From: Atopobiaceae bacterium
GTDB taxonomy: Bacteria; Actinomycetota; Coriobacteriia; Coriobacteriales; Atopobiaceae
Direction: 5' to 3'
Assembly (NCBI GenBank): GCA_015258485.1
Contig: JABZIF010000008.1
Span: 1-19,260, forward strand
Length of the DNA stretch: 19,260 bases
Shown here: piece by piece, positions 1-5,887 of the stretch
Layout: the number at the start of each line of letters is the position of its first letter
Numbering within the stretch: position 1 is the stretch's first letter
Translations under genes and position numbers: made by a program
Notes under the pieces: generated by a model
Told to the model about the DNA's origin: nothing
Seen by the model: the letters and a program-made list of their open reading frames with translations, nothing else
Database searches by the model: none

Positions 1-544
1 TAAGTACAAAAACAAATGCAAAAATAATTGCTGATATGAGAGCCATTTGTTCGCCAACACCAAAGGAAAATGAGAAGTCTGTTCCAAGTGAGATAAGACC
101 GATTCCTGCGACACACATACAGGCAGCAATAATACTAGAGATATGAGGTTTCTTTTTTGCAATGAGCCAATTGACAAACGGAATCATTGCGCAATAAATA
201 GAGGCGATAAAGGCTGTTTTACCAGCTGTAGTGTAGGCAAGTGCGCCGTTTTGAAAAAGAAATCCAAAGCCATTTAGAATTCCCAGGAGTGCACCAAATG
301 TAAGGTGTCTGATATCAAGATTTTCTTTAAGTCTTTTTCTAAAGATGATTCCGACTACGACAACAGAAAGAATAAACCTTAAAGTCATCAACCAGGCGGT
401 AGGGATATAGTTGATTGCATCTTTGATGACTACAAAAGAACCTCCCCATACAAGAGCACAGAATAGAAGTGCGCCTTTCCAGATGAGCGTCTGCGAGGAA
501 TTGTGTGTAAGAATATGAGAGGATGTATGAGTTGGAGATGACAC
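1..544 (-). CDS. EamA/DMT-family membrane transporter (3' end outside window)
   Basis: On the minus strand an open frame of 181 codons starts at a GTG (544-542) and runs off the left edge without a stop. An AAAGGA ribosome site lies about 6 bases upstream of the GTG. After a polar leader of about 20 residues the protein is a series of hydrophobic helices. It contains the hallmarks of the first EamA repeat: ALVWGGSFVVIKDA near residue 32, then a long helix ending in a basic loop (FRKRLKEN), then GALAYTTAGKTAFI. The start of a second repeat follows. EamA/DMT proteins are 10-helix carriers that export or import small metabolites, but the substrate cannot be read from sequence. It is divergent from the DegV gene and may share its control region. 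The family call is firm; no specific function is claimed. Confidence 0.85.
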   Translation of the reverse strand, partial: MSSPTHTSSHILTHNSSQTLIWKGALLFCALVWGGSFVVIKDAINYIPTAWLMTLRFILSVVVVGIIFRKRLKENLDIRHLTFGALLGILNGFGFLFQNGALAYTTAGKTAFIASIYCAMIPFVNWLIAKKKPHISSIIAACMCVAGIGLISLGTDFSFSFGVGEQMALISAIIFAFVFVL

Positions 545-590
545 GTATAATCCTTTTTATGAGGATGGGTTTAGTAATTGTCCGAGAGAA

Positions 591-653
591 AGTATACGTG
601 ATTTTTACCTAGTTGATGGGATTACTGCGTCAAAATGTAAGAAGAAGTATACT
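591..653. promoter_or_regulatory. Divergent promoter region with two GTATAC boxes
   Basis: The gap between the divergent transporter and degV contains two TATACT-type -10 candidates. One, on the plus strand, is at 648-653 and sits in the 10-base palindrome AAGTATACTT (645-654). The other, on the minus strand, is the complement of 591-596. Both lie at plausible distances (about 45-55 bases) from their start codons. Neither has a convincing -35 box: TTACTG at 622-627 is 20 bases from the plus -10. The assignment is weak and rests on the -10 boxes and the geometry. Confidence 0.3.
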
Positions 654-709
654 TTTCTTTGTTTGAGCAGATTTTATTGTTGCCTCTTTAAGATACTTTG
701 GGAGACCGT

Positions 710-1594
710 ATGTCTGATTATGTTGTAACTTGTTGTTCAACTGCTGATGTAAGTGAGCAGTATCTTCAATCGCGTAACGTACACTATGTATGTTTTAACT
801 ATGAGCTTGGTGGTCAGCAGTGCAAGGATGATTTTGGTCGCACTAATACTCCAGCACAGCTCTATAAGCGTATGCTTTCTGGTGAGGAATGCCGTACTTC
901 ACAAGTTTCTATTGGCGAATACATGGATTTTTGGCGTCCTTTATTGGCCGCTGGTCACGATGTGTTACACGTTGCATTAAGTTCGGGTATTTCTGGAACG
1001 TATGAGTCGGCCTGTCAGGCACAAGAAGAAATTAAAAAAGAATTTCCTGAAAGAAAAGTTGAAGTAGTTGATTCGCTTCAGGCTTCATCTGGTTATGGAC
1101 TGTTGGTTGATGCAGTTGCAGATAAACGAGATGAAGGCATGCCTTTTGATGAGGTGGTTGCTTGGGCACGTGAGGCACGCCATTGTATCTATGCGTGGTT
1201 CTTTTCGTCTGATTTAACTTTTTTTGTTCGTGGTGGTCGTATTTCAAAGGCAGCAGGACTACTTGGCGGTATGCTCAACATTTGTCCTGTTATGGATGTC
1301 GAGTCAGATGGCTCACTTGCCGTTAAGGAAAAACAGCATGGTAAGAAAAAGGCTGCCGCACGCGTAGTGGATATCATGGCTCAAACAGCTGAAGATGGTT
1401 TGAATTATTCTCGTAAGGTATTTATCTCTAATTCAGAATGTCCAAAAGATGCGTTAACGGTACAAAAGCTTATTCAATCAAAATTTCCTCAGGTTAAAGA
1501 GATCGATATGTTTGATATTGGTGCGACTATTGGTGTTCATACGGGACCTGGTACAGTTGCAACGTTTTGGTGGGGAAAAGAGCCTCGTACATAA
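710..1594 (+). CDS. DegV family protein (fatty-acid-binding, FakB-like)
   Basis: This is a 294-residue protein. The ATG at 710 is preferred over an in-frame TTG at 698 because GGGAG sits 5 bases before it and the extra residues would encode the ribosome site itself. DegV/FakB proteins hold a single fatty acid so that a FakA-type kinase can phosphorylate its carboxylate for phospholipid synthesis. Visible family motifs are TSQ (63-65), SSGISGTY (91-98), the segment DLTFFVRGGRISKAAGLLGG (168-187) and the C-terminal GATIGVHTGPGT (271-282), whose His lies at the lipid head-group site in the family. The length is normal for the family. No fakA gene is visible nearby. The next gene is a PTS EIIA 105 bases downstream, without a clear terminator between. 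Family assignment is near certain; the lipid partner is unknown. Confidence 0.93.
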   Translation: MSDYVVTCCSTADVSEQYLQSRNVHYVCFNYELGGQQCKDDFGRTNTPAQLYKRMLSGEECRTSQVSIGEYMDFWRPLLAAGHDVLHVALSSGISGTYESACQAQEEIKKEFPERKVEVVDSLQASSGYGLLVDAVADKRDEGMPFDEVVAWAREARHCIYAWFFSSDLTFFVRGGRISKAAGLLGGMLNICPVMDVESDGSLAVKEKQHGKKKAAARVVDIMAQTAEDGLNYSRKVFISNSECPKDALTVQKLIQSKFPQVKEIDMFDIGATIGVHTGPGTVATFWWGKEPRT

Positions 1595-1609
1595 AACTCG
1601 CGGGATACA

Positions 1610-1626
1610 TTTTTGTGTCACAAAAA
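1610..1626. promoter_or_regulatory. 17-base perfect palindrome, possible operator
   Basis: TTTTTGTG, a central T, then CACAAAAA form a perfect inverted repeat between degV and the EIIA gene. A one-base loop is too tight for a good RNA hairpin and no T-tract follows, so a protein-binding site is more likely than a terminator. It overlaps the -35 position (GTCACA, 1617-1622) of a candidate promoter whose -10 is TATCAT (1640-1645) at 17-base spacing. That position is what a repressor or activator site would occupy. The regulator is unknown. Confidence 0.35.
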
Positions 1627-1645
1627 GAGTAATTGTGGGTATCAT
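1617..1645 (+). promoter_or_regulatory. Candidate promoter for the PTS EIIA gene
   Basis: GTCACA (1617-1622; four of six matches to the -35 consensus) is followed after 17 bases by TATCAT (1640-1645; five of six matches to the -10 consensus). Transcription would begin near 1652. That would leave the ATG at 1661 almost leaderless and favours the ATG at 1700 as the real start of the EIIA gene. Confidence 0.35.
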
Positions 1646-1699
1646 TAAAGAGGATTTGTTATGAGTTGTTGGGGGCTCAGAAATAAGAAGGGAAGATTC

Positions 1700-2158
1700 A
1701 TGAGCGGTTTTGTTAAGGCAGAAGATGTTTTTGTAAACCAACATGCATCAAGTCGTGAAGAGGTTTTACGTTTTATTGCTGAAAAAGCTAAGGAAATTGG
1801 CGCTACTGATGATGCAGATGCTGTTTACAATGCTTTTTTAGCTCGTGAGGAAATGGGCGAGACGGGCATGACTGACGGATTTGCTGTTCCTCATGCTAAA
1901 GATGCTGCAATTAAAAAACCTGCTGTTTTTGTTTTTAAGAATGAAACTCCTCTTGAGTGGCCTTCATTTGACGAGAAGCCCGTTGATGTTGCAATTGCAC
2001 TTCTTGTTCCTGACGGAGAAGCTGGCACTACTCATATTAAGCTTCTTTCTAAGACAGCTGTTCTCTTAATGAGAGATGAGTTTAAATCACTTCTTCGTGA
2101 TTCAAACGATCAGGCCGCAATTGCTCAGGCTATTAATGAAGGTGTTAACGAGGAGTAG
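1700..2158 (+). CDS. PTS fructose/mannitol-type EIIA domain protein
   Basis: This is a 152-residue single-domain protein of the PTS EIIA-2 (fructose/mannitol, PtsN-like) family, which accepts phosphate from HPr on a histidine. The active-site His is H65 in TDGFAVPHAKDAAI (58-71), preceded by REEMGETGM, the family's usual REE-x-GST-like segment. The later LLVPDGEAGTTHIKLLSKTA (101-120) is also typical. An in-frame ATG at 1661, with AGAGGA 6 bases before it, would add 13 residues (MSCWGLRNKKGRF) that do not look like the family. The start at 1700, with AAGGGA upstream, gives the usual length and was chosen. No EIIB, EIIC or sugar-catabolic gene is nearby, so it may serve a remote permease or have a PtsN-like regulatory role. 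A strong terminator follows. Confidence 0.88.
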   Translation: MSGFVKAEDVFVNQHASSREEVLRFIAEKAKEIGATDDADAVYNAFLAREEMGETGMTDGFAVPHAKDAAIKKPAVFVFKNETPLEWPSFDEKPVDVAIALLVPDGEAGTTHIKLLSKTAVLLMRDEFKSLLRDSNDQAAIAQAINEGVNEE

Positions 2159-2218
2159 TTTGATTTTCTCGCCATCGGTAGTAATCAAGGCGTGTCGTAA
2201 AAAGTACCTAAATTTATG

Positions 2219-2250
2219 GACACTCAAGCAAAAACTTGAGTGTCTTTTTT
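2219..2250 (+). terminator. Rho-independent terminator after the EIIA gene
   Basis: A perfect 10-base stem, GACACTCAAG (2219-2228) with CTTGAGTGTC (2235-2244), encloses the loop CAAAAA and is followed at once by six T residues (2245-2250). It ends the degV/EIIA transcription unit and separates it from the DJ-1 operon. Confidence 0.93.
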
Positions 2251-2261
2251 GTCTAAAAAGC

Positions 2262-2273
2262 GTACACTTGTAC
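2262..2273. promoter_or_regulatory. GTACA-CT-TGTAC palindrome, possible SOS-type operator
   Basis: A perfect inverted repeat (GTACA, two bases, TGTAC) lies 23 bases before the DJ-1 start codon, inside the presumed promoter of the operon carrying a Y-family polymerase. Read as CG-TAC-ACTT-GTA-C it differs from the Bacillus-type LexA box (CGAAC-N4-GTTCG) by one symmetric A/T swap in each half plus the final base. This is an inference from a single site. A weak promoter can be drawn around it (TTGTCT 2249-2254, 16 bases, TACTAG 2271-2276). Confidence 0.3.
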
Positions 2274-2296
2274 TAGTTTAGAGAGGAAGGATGTAG

Positions 2297-2869
2297 ATGT
2301 TTATACCATGTACAGATAAAAAGGTCGCTCTCTTTTTTGCTGATGGTTGTGAAGAAATTGAAGGTCTGAGCGTTGCTGACGTTATGTATCGTGCTGGAAT
2401 TGTGTGCGATAAGATTTCCATTTCAGATTCTTTAAAGATTACTTCTTCTCACCAAATTACCTTTTTCGTAGATAAGCTCCTTAGCCAGATTAGCTTTGAT
2501 GAGTATGCTATTTTAGTTCTGCCAGGTGGCATGCCAGGAACTACCAATTTGGAAGCTTGTGAGCCATTGATGCAAGCGGTGGACTCTTTTGCAGCATCCC
2601 ATCGTCCTTTGGCCGCCATTTGTGCAGCGCCTTCTATTTTTGCTAAGCGAGGAATTTTACAAGGAAAGAGAGCAACATCTAATCCTGGTTTCCAGCATGT
2701 TCTTTCTGAACAGGGCGTACAGCTTGTCCAAGATCCCGTGAGTGTTGATGGCCCTTTTATTACTAGCCAAGGTGCTGGTTCAGCGCTTGCCTTTGGTATA
2801 GAAATTGTTCGTCTTCTTGTTGGCAATGAGGTGGCACAGAAGGTTGCTCAAGGCGTTGTACTTCAGTAA
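2297..2869 (+). CDS. DJ-1/PfpI (ThiJ/YajL-like) family protein
   Basis: This is a 190-residue protein with the complete DJ-1 fold signature. It begins KKVALFFADGCEEIE, where E22 aligns with the glutamate that supports the reactive cysteine. It continues with DVMYRAG, LVLPGGMPG (74-82) and the nucleophile elbow AAICAAPSIFAKRGIL, with C109 as the reactive cysteine, then GKRATSNPG. The histidine found after the elbow in human DJ-1 is replaced here by Asn (TSNP), as varies in bacterial homologues. Members act in oxidative or carbonyl stress as glyoxalase- or deglycase-like enzymes or redox-sensing chaperones; the true reaction is disputed. The start ATG at 2297 follows GAGGAAGGA. The Y-family polymerase begins 5 bases after its stop, so the two are almost certainly co-transcribed, linking it to a stress response. 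Confidence 0.92.
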   Translation: MFIPCTDKKVALFFADGCEEIEGLSVADVMYRAGIVCDKISISDSLKITSSHQITFFVDKLLSQISFDEYAILVLPGGMPGTTNLEACEPLMQAVDSFAASHRPLAAICAAPSIFAKRGILQGKRATSNPGFQHVLSEQGVQLVQDPVSVDGPFITSQGAGSALAFGIEIVRLLVGNEVAQKVAQGVVLQ

Positions 2870-2874
2870 TAGTT

Positions 2875-4218
2875 ATGGCGCAAATTCAGCATCAGTATCT
2901 TGTTATAGATTTAAAGAGCTTCTACGCATCAGTTGAATGCGTTGAGCGTGGCCTTGATCCTATGAAGGCCAAGCTTGTTGTTGCAGATTTGACAAGAACA
3001 GAAAAGACCATCTGTTTGGCAGTTTCTCCAGCACTTAGAGCGCTTGGAGTTCCTGGTCGCTGTCGTGTTTTTGAGATACCAAAGAACATTACATATGAAG
3101 TAGCTCCTCCTCGTATGGCACTTTACATTGAACGTTCGGCTGATGTGTATTCGGTGTATCTTAAGTATGTTGCTCCAGAAGATATCCACGTGTATTCCAT
3201 TGATGAGGCCTTTATTAATGTTACGCCGTATTTATCGCTATACGGCTGTACTGCGCGTGAGTTAGGCGAAAAAATTAGAGCTGATGTTGCAAGGACTACT
3301 GGTATACCAGCTACCTGTGGGCTTGGTACTAATTTATATCTTGCAAAAATTGCGCTTGATATTACAGCTAAACACAGTCCTAACTTTTTTGGTGAACTTG
3401 ATGAAGAGTCTTACAAACTTCATCTATGGAATCATCAGCCTTTAACAGATTTTTGGCGTATTGGTTCGGGTATACAGAAGCGACTTGCTGCTATGAATAT
3501 TTATACGATGGGTCAGCTTGCAATGGCTCCAACAGAGCCTTTGTATAGAGAGTTTGGTGTAGATGCAGAGATTTTAATTGATCATGCATGGGGTATTGAA
3601 CCTACTACTATTGCAGACATAAAAGCTTACAAATCATCTAGTCATTCTGTATCTACTGCTCAAGTTTTTGATCATGATAGAGATTATGAGGGAACGCGAC
3701 TTATCTTCAAAGAAATGGTTGAGTCGTTGACTCTAGAGTTGATACGTCAGAAGTTAGTGTGTTCTTCTATAAGTTTGTATATTGGTTATGCTGCTACAAA
3801 AAGGCAAATAAAAGAACTTCGTTTAAAAGGAGAGTATCGAAGTTGGAGAAGGCAAATTCCTTCGACGGGCGGTACAAAAAAATTGCTGTATCCAACCAAC
3901 TCTAGAGATGAACTCATGAAAGAGGTTATGACCTTTTTTGATCGGAATATATTATTTTCTCAGATGGTACATCGTGTTGGTTTAGCTTTTGGTAATACAC
4001 AGGAAGAAACAGTTGCAGGTATTCAAACTTCACTGTTTCAAGATGCTGTTCAATTAGAAAAAGAACGGCAGAGACAAGATACCATTGATGCGATAAAGCA
4101 AAAGTTTGGTAAAAATTCTCTTTTGAGAGCAATGGACCTTTTACCAGAAGCAACTGCTCGACAAAGAAATGCTCAGATTGGAGGGCACCGTAGTGGAGAA
4201 GAAACCAATAAAGCCTAA
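2875..4218 (+). CDS. Y-family DNA polymerase (UmuC/DinB-like, Gram-positive UvrX type)
   Basis: This is a 447-residue translesion polymerase. The palm motif IDLKSFYASVE (11-21) supplies the first metal-binding aspartate (D12), and YSIDEAFINV (108-117) supplies D110 and E111. ATCGLGTNLYLAKIALD is the usual helix-hairpin region, followed by the little-finger domain. QTSLF (384-388) fits the beta-clamp-binding pentapeptide. The C-terminus (KFGKNSLLRAMDLL to IGGHRSG) matches the Gram-positive UmuC-like (YqjW/UvrX) group rather than classical DinB. Such enzymes copy past damaged bases and are often SOS-induced. The ATG follows the DJ-1 stop by 5 bases and lacks a clear ribosome site, suggesting translational coupling. 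Its end overlaps the YolD-like gene by 26 bases. The protein appears intact. Confidence 0.93.
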   Translation: MAQIQHQYLVIDLKSFYASVECVERGLDPMKAKLVVADLTRTEKTICLAVSPALRALGVPGRCRVFEIPKNITYEVAPPRMALYIERSADVYSVYLKYVAPEDIHVYSIDEAFINVTPYLSLYGCTARELGEKIRADVARTTGIPATCGLGTNLYLAKIALDITAKHSPNFFGELDEESYKLHLWNHQPLTDFWRIGSGIQKRLAAMNIYTMGQLAMAPTEPLYREFGVDAEILIDHAWGIEPTTIADIKAYKSSSHSVSTAQVFDHDRDYEGTRLIFKEMVESLTLELIRQKLVCSSISLYIGYAATKRQIKELRLKGEYRSWRRQIPSTGGTKKLLYPTNSRDELMKEVMTFFDRNILFSQMVHRVGLAFGNTQEETVAGIQTSLFQDAVQLEKERQRQDTIDAIKQKFGKNSLLRAMDLLPEATARQRNAQIGGHRSGEETNKA

Positions 4219-4426
4219 ATATGAAGTGAGAAAATCAGAGAATATGGACAATCAAGATTGCATTAGTACTTCTCAGATGCGTTATGGTCACCCTCGGATG
4301 TCACCTGCTAATCGAGCAAAAATATTTATGCCTTTTGATGCATTAAAAGGACTTAGAGAAGCTCTTGAGCAAAGAGAAAAAGAAGCACTTGCGACTATAA
4401 AAGATTTTGATGACTTGCCTGAGTAG
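4193..4426 (+). CDS. YolD-like family small protein
   Basis: This is a 77-residue protein. The start is GTG 4193, 8 bases after GGAGG (4180-4184) inside the polymerase gene; an in-frame ATG at 4169 has no such site. The central HPRMSPANRAKIFMPFDALKGL (33-54) is the YolD-family core (RxxMSxxxRAxxFxPFxALxG). The family is widely found next to UmuC-like polymerases in Gram-positive bacteria, where it is thought to act with them, possibly as a UmuD-like accessory factor; the biochemistry is not settled. The 26-base overlap with the polymerase gene implies tight co-translation. No membrane segment or signal peptide is present. The C-terminus is a charged helix (LREALEQREKEALATIKDF). Confidence 0.82.
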   Translation: MEKKPIKPKYEVRKSENMDNQDCISTSQMRYGHPRMSPANRAKIFMPFDALKGLREALEQREKEALATIKDFDDLPE

Positions 4427-4480
4427 TCATGCATGTTGTGAGATAAAATAAGAAAAGGTAAAGACGATGAAAGAGGACCA

Positions 4481-5158
4481 ATGAATCCTAAAATTAAAGT
4501 TGTGCTTCCTGCTATCGCTGCTATTATCCTTCTAATTATTGATTTTTTTGCCCCCACGCAGATTTTAAATTATTTTGATGCTGTTTTTAAGTTTTCAACT
4601 AGACAGACAAATATCGCATCGCTTTATATTGCGCGTGGTGCGATGATACTGTTTCTTTGTTATTTGTTTGCAGCTGTTTCTAACCTTCTACGTGGTTTTC
4701 GCCCTCGTTTACGATGGGGTCTTTCAATTCTTTCAGTTTTTGGTGTAAATACCGTGCTTGTTAGTCTTTCAAACATTATTCAGAGTGGCCCTGCAAGAAA
4801 TTACACTAATTTAATTCTTAACTTTTTGACTGCAGCATTTGTTGTTCTTATCGCACTGCTTATTCTTTTGTTATGGGTACGTTTTAAAAAAGATTTTGAA
4901 CAAACTCTTGTTCAAACAAATGAAAAAGAGATTACGGTAACACCTATGCCTCTTTCCAATAGCGCAGCTCCAGCTGAGGTTATTCCCGTAGTTTCTACAG
5001 GAGATAAAACACCAGCTTCTATAGAATCTGCCACTCCTGCCGTTTCAGATACTTCAGCTTCGTCTCAGGTACCAGCCGTACCTGCGGCTCCAGAATCAAC
5101 TTCTTCTGTGCCGGTTGTTCCAGTTGCTCCTCAAAATTCTGATACGCCACAGGAGTAG
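4481..5158 (+). CDS. Hypothetical four-helix membrane protein with Pro/Ala/Ser-rich tail
   Basis: I do not recognise a named family for this 225-residue protein. Four hydrophobic segments are visible at about 6-24, 48-69, 79-100 and 111-133. The basic loop RGFRPRLR (71-78) and RFKKDFE after the fourth helix place both termini in the cytoplasm by the positive-inside rule. The last 70 residues are low-complexity, rich in Pro, Ala, Ser, Val and Thr, and end in DTPQE. The ATG at 4481 has GAGG 4 bases upstream. A five-codon mini-ORF (4467-4484) overlaps the start in an ATGA arrangement. The ABC ATPase gene begins 23 bases downstream, so this is probably an accessory membrane component of that transporter. 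This is a gene-context guess only. Confidence 0.75.
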   Translation: MNPKIKVVLPAIAAIILLIIDFFAPTQILNYFDAVFKFSTRQTNIASLYIARGAMILFLCYLFAAVSNLLRGFRPRLRWGLSILSVFGVNTVLVSLSNIIQSGPARNYTNLILNFLTAAFVVLIALLILLLWVRFKKDFEQTLVQTNEKEITVTPMPLSNSAAPAEVIPVVSTGDKTPASIESATPAVSDTSASSQVPAVPAAPESTSSVPVVPVAPQNSDTPQE

Positions 5159-5181
5159 CCCTGTTAAGGAGAGAGACTTTT

Positions 5182-5883
5182 ATGTCTTTTGTTGAATTCA
5201 AGGATGTTACTAAGACGTATACTATGGGTTCAATTAAGGTTCATGCTGTTCATGATATGAATTTTTCAATTGAAGAAGGAGAACTTTGCGTTATAGTTGG
5301 ACCTTCTGGTGCAGGTAAGACAACAGTGCTTAATATGCTTGGAGGAATGGATACTTGTACTTCAGGATCTATTTATTTAGACGACAAAGAAATCAGCAAG
5401 CTTTCTGAAAAAGAAAGAACGCTTTACAGGCGCTATGATATCGGTTTTGTTTTTCAGTTTTATAATTTAGTTCCCAATCTTACTGCAAAAGAAAATGTAG
5501 AACTTGCTTCTCAAATTTGTCATGATCCAATGAAACCAGAAGATGCCTTGTCTGCAGTTGGACTTCAAGAACGAATTAATAATTTTCCTGCTCAGCTTTC
5601 AGGTGGAGAACAACAACGTGTTTCTATTGCACGGGCTTTGGCAAAAAATCCTCGATTATTGTTGTGTGATGAGCCAACAGGTGCGCTTGATTATCAGACA
5701 GGCAAACAAATTCTTAAGTTGCTTCAAGATACCTGTAAGGAGCAACATAAAACAGTTGCAATAGTTACTCATAACTTTGCGTTTACTCAGATTGCCAATC
5801 GTGTTGTTCATGTAAAAGAGGGGCAAGCTCAGTCTATAGAGATTAATGAACATCCCGCAAGTGCTCTGACTGTTGAGTGGTAG
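5182..5883 (+). CDS. ABC transporter ATP-binding protein (MacB/LolD type)
   Basis: This is a 233-residue ATPase with every catalytic motif. Walker A is GPSGAGKTT (40-48), the Q-loop is [18 protein letters not shown] (Q92), the signature is [15 protein letters not shown] (139-153), Walker B is [12 protein letters not shown] (159-170) and the switch His is H197 in IVTHN. The sequence most resembles the MacB/LolD/FtsE class that drives FtsX-type permeases by mechanotransmission, moving or releasing substrate outside the membrane rather than through a channel. AAGGAGAG lies 8 bases before the ATG. The permease ATG begins 4 bases after its stop, confirming the pairing. Substrates of such systems include lipoproteins, antimicrobial peptides and cell-wall hydrolase partners; none can be chosen here. 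Confidence 0.95.
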   Translation: MSFVEFKDVTKTYTMGSIKVHAVHDMNFSIEEGELCVIVGPSGAGKTTVLNMLGGMDTCTSGSIYLDDKEISKLSEKERTLYRRYDIGFVFQFYNLVPNLTAKENVELASQICHDPMKPEDALSAVGLQERINNFPAQLSGGEQQRVSIARALAKNPRLLLCDEPTGALDYQTGKQILKLLQDTCKEQHKTVAIVTHNFAFTQIANRVVHVKEGQAQSIEINEHPASALTVEW

Positions 5884-5887
5884 CTTT

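Noticed and set aside
1661..1699. Thirteen-residue N-terminal extension of the EIIA protein from ATG 1661
   Set aside because: Although AGAGGA precedes it, the residues do not resemble the family, and the candidate promoter would start transcription only about 9 bases upstream.
2449..2826. 125-codon open frame on the minus strand within the DJ-1 gene
   Set aside because: It is fully antisense to a clear enzyme gene, with no family motif and no ribosome site. It is a by-product of the codon pattern.
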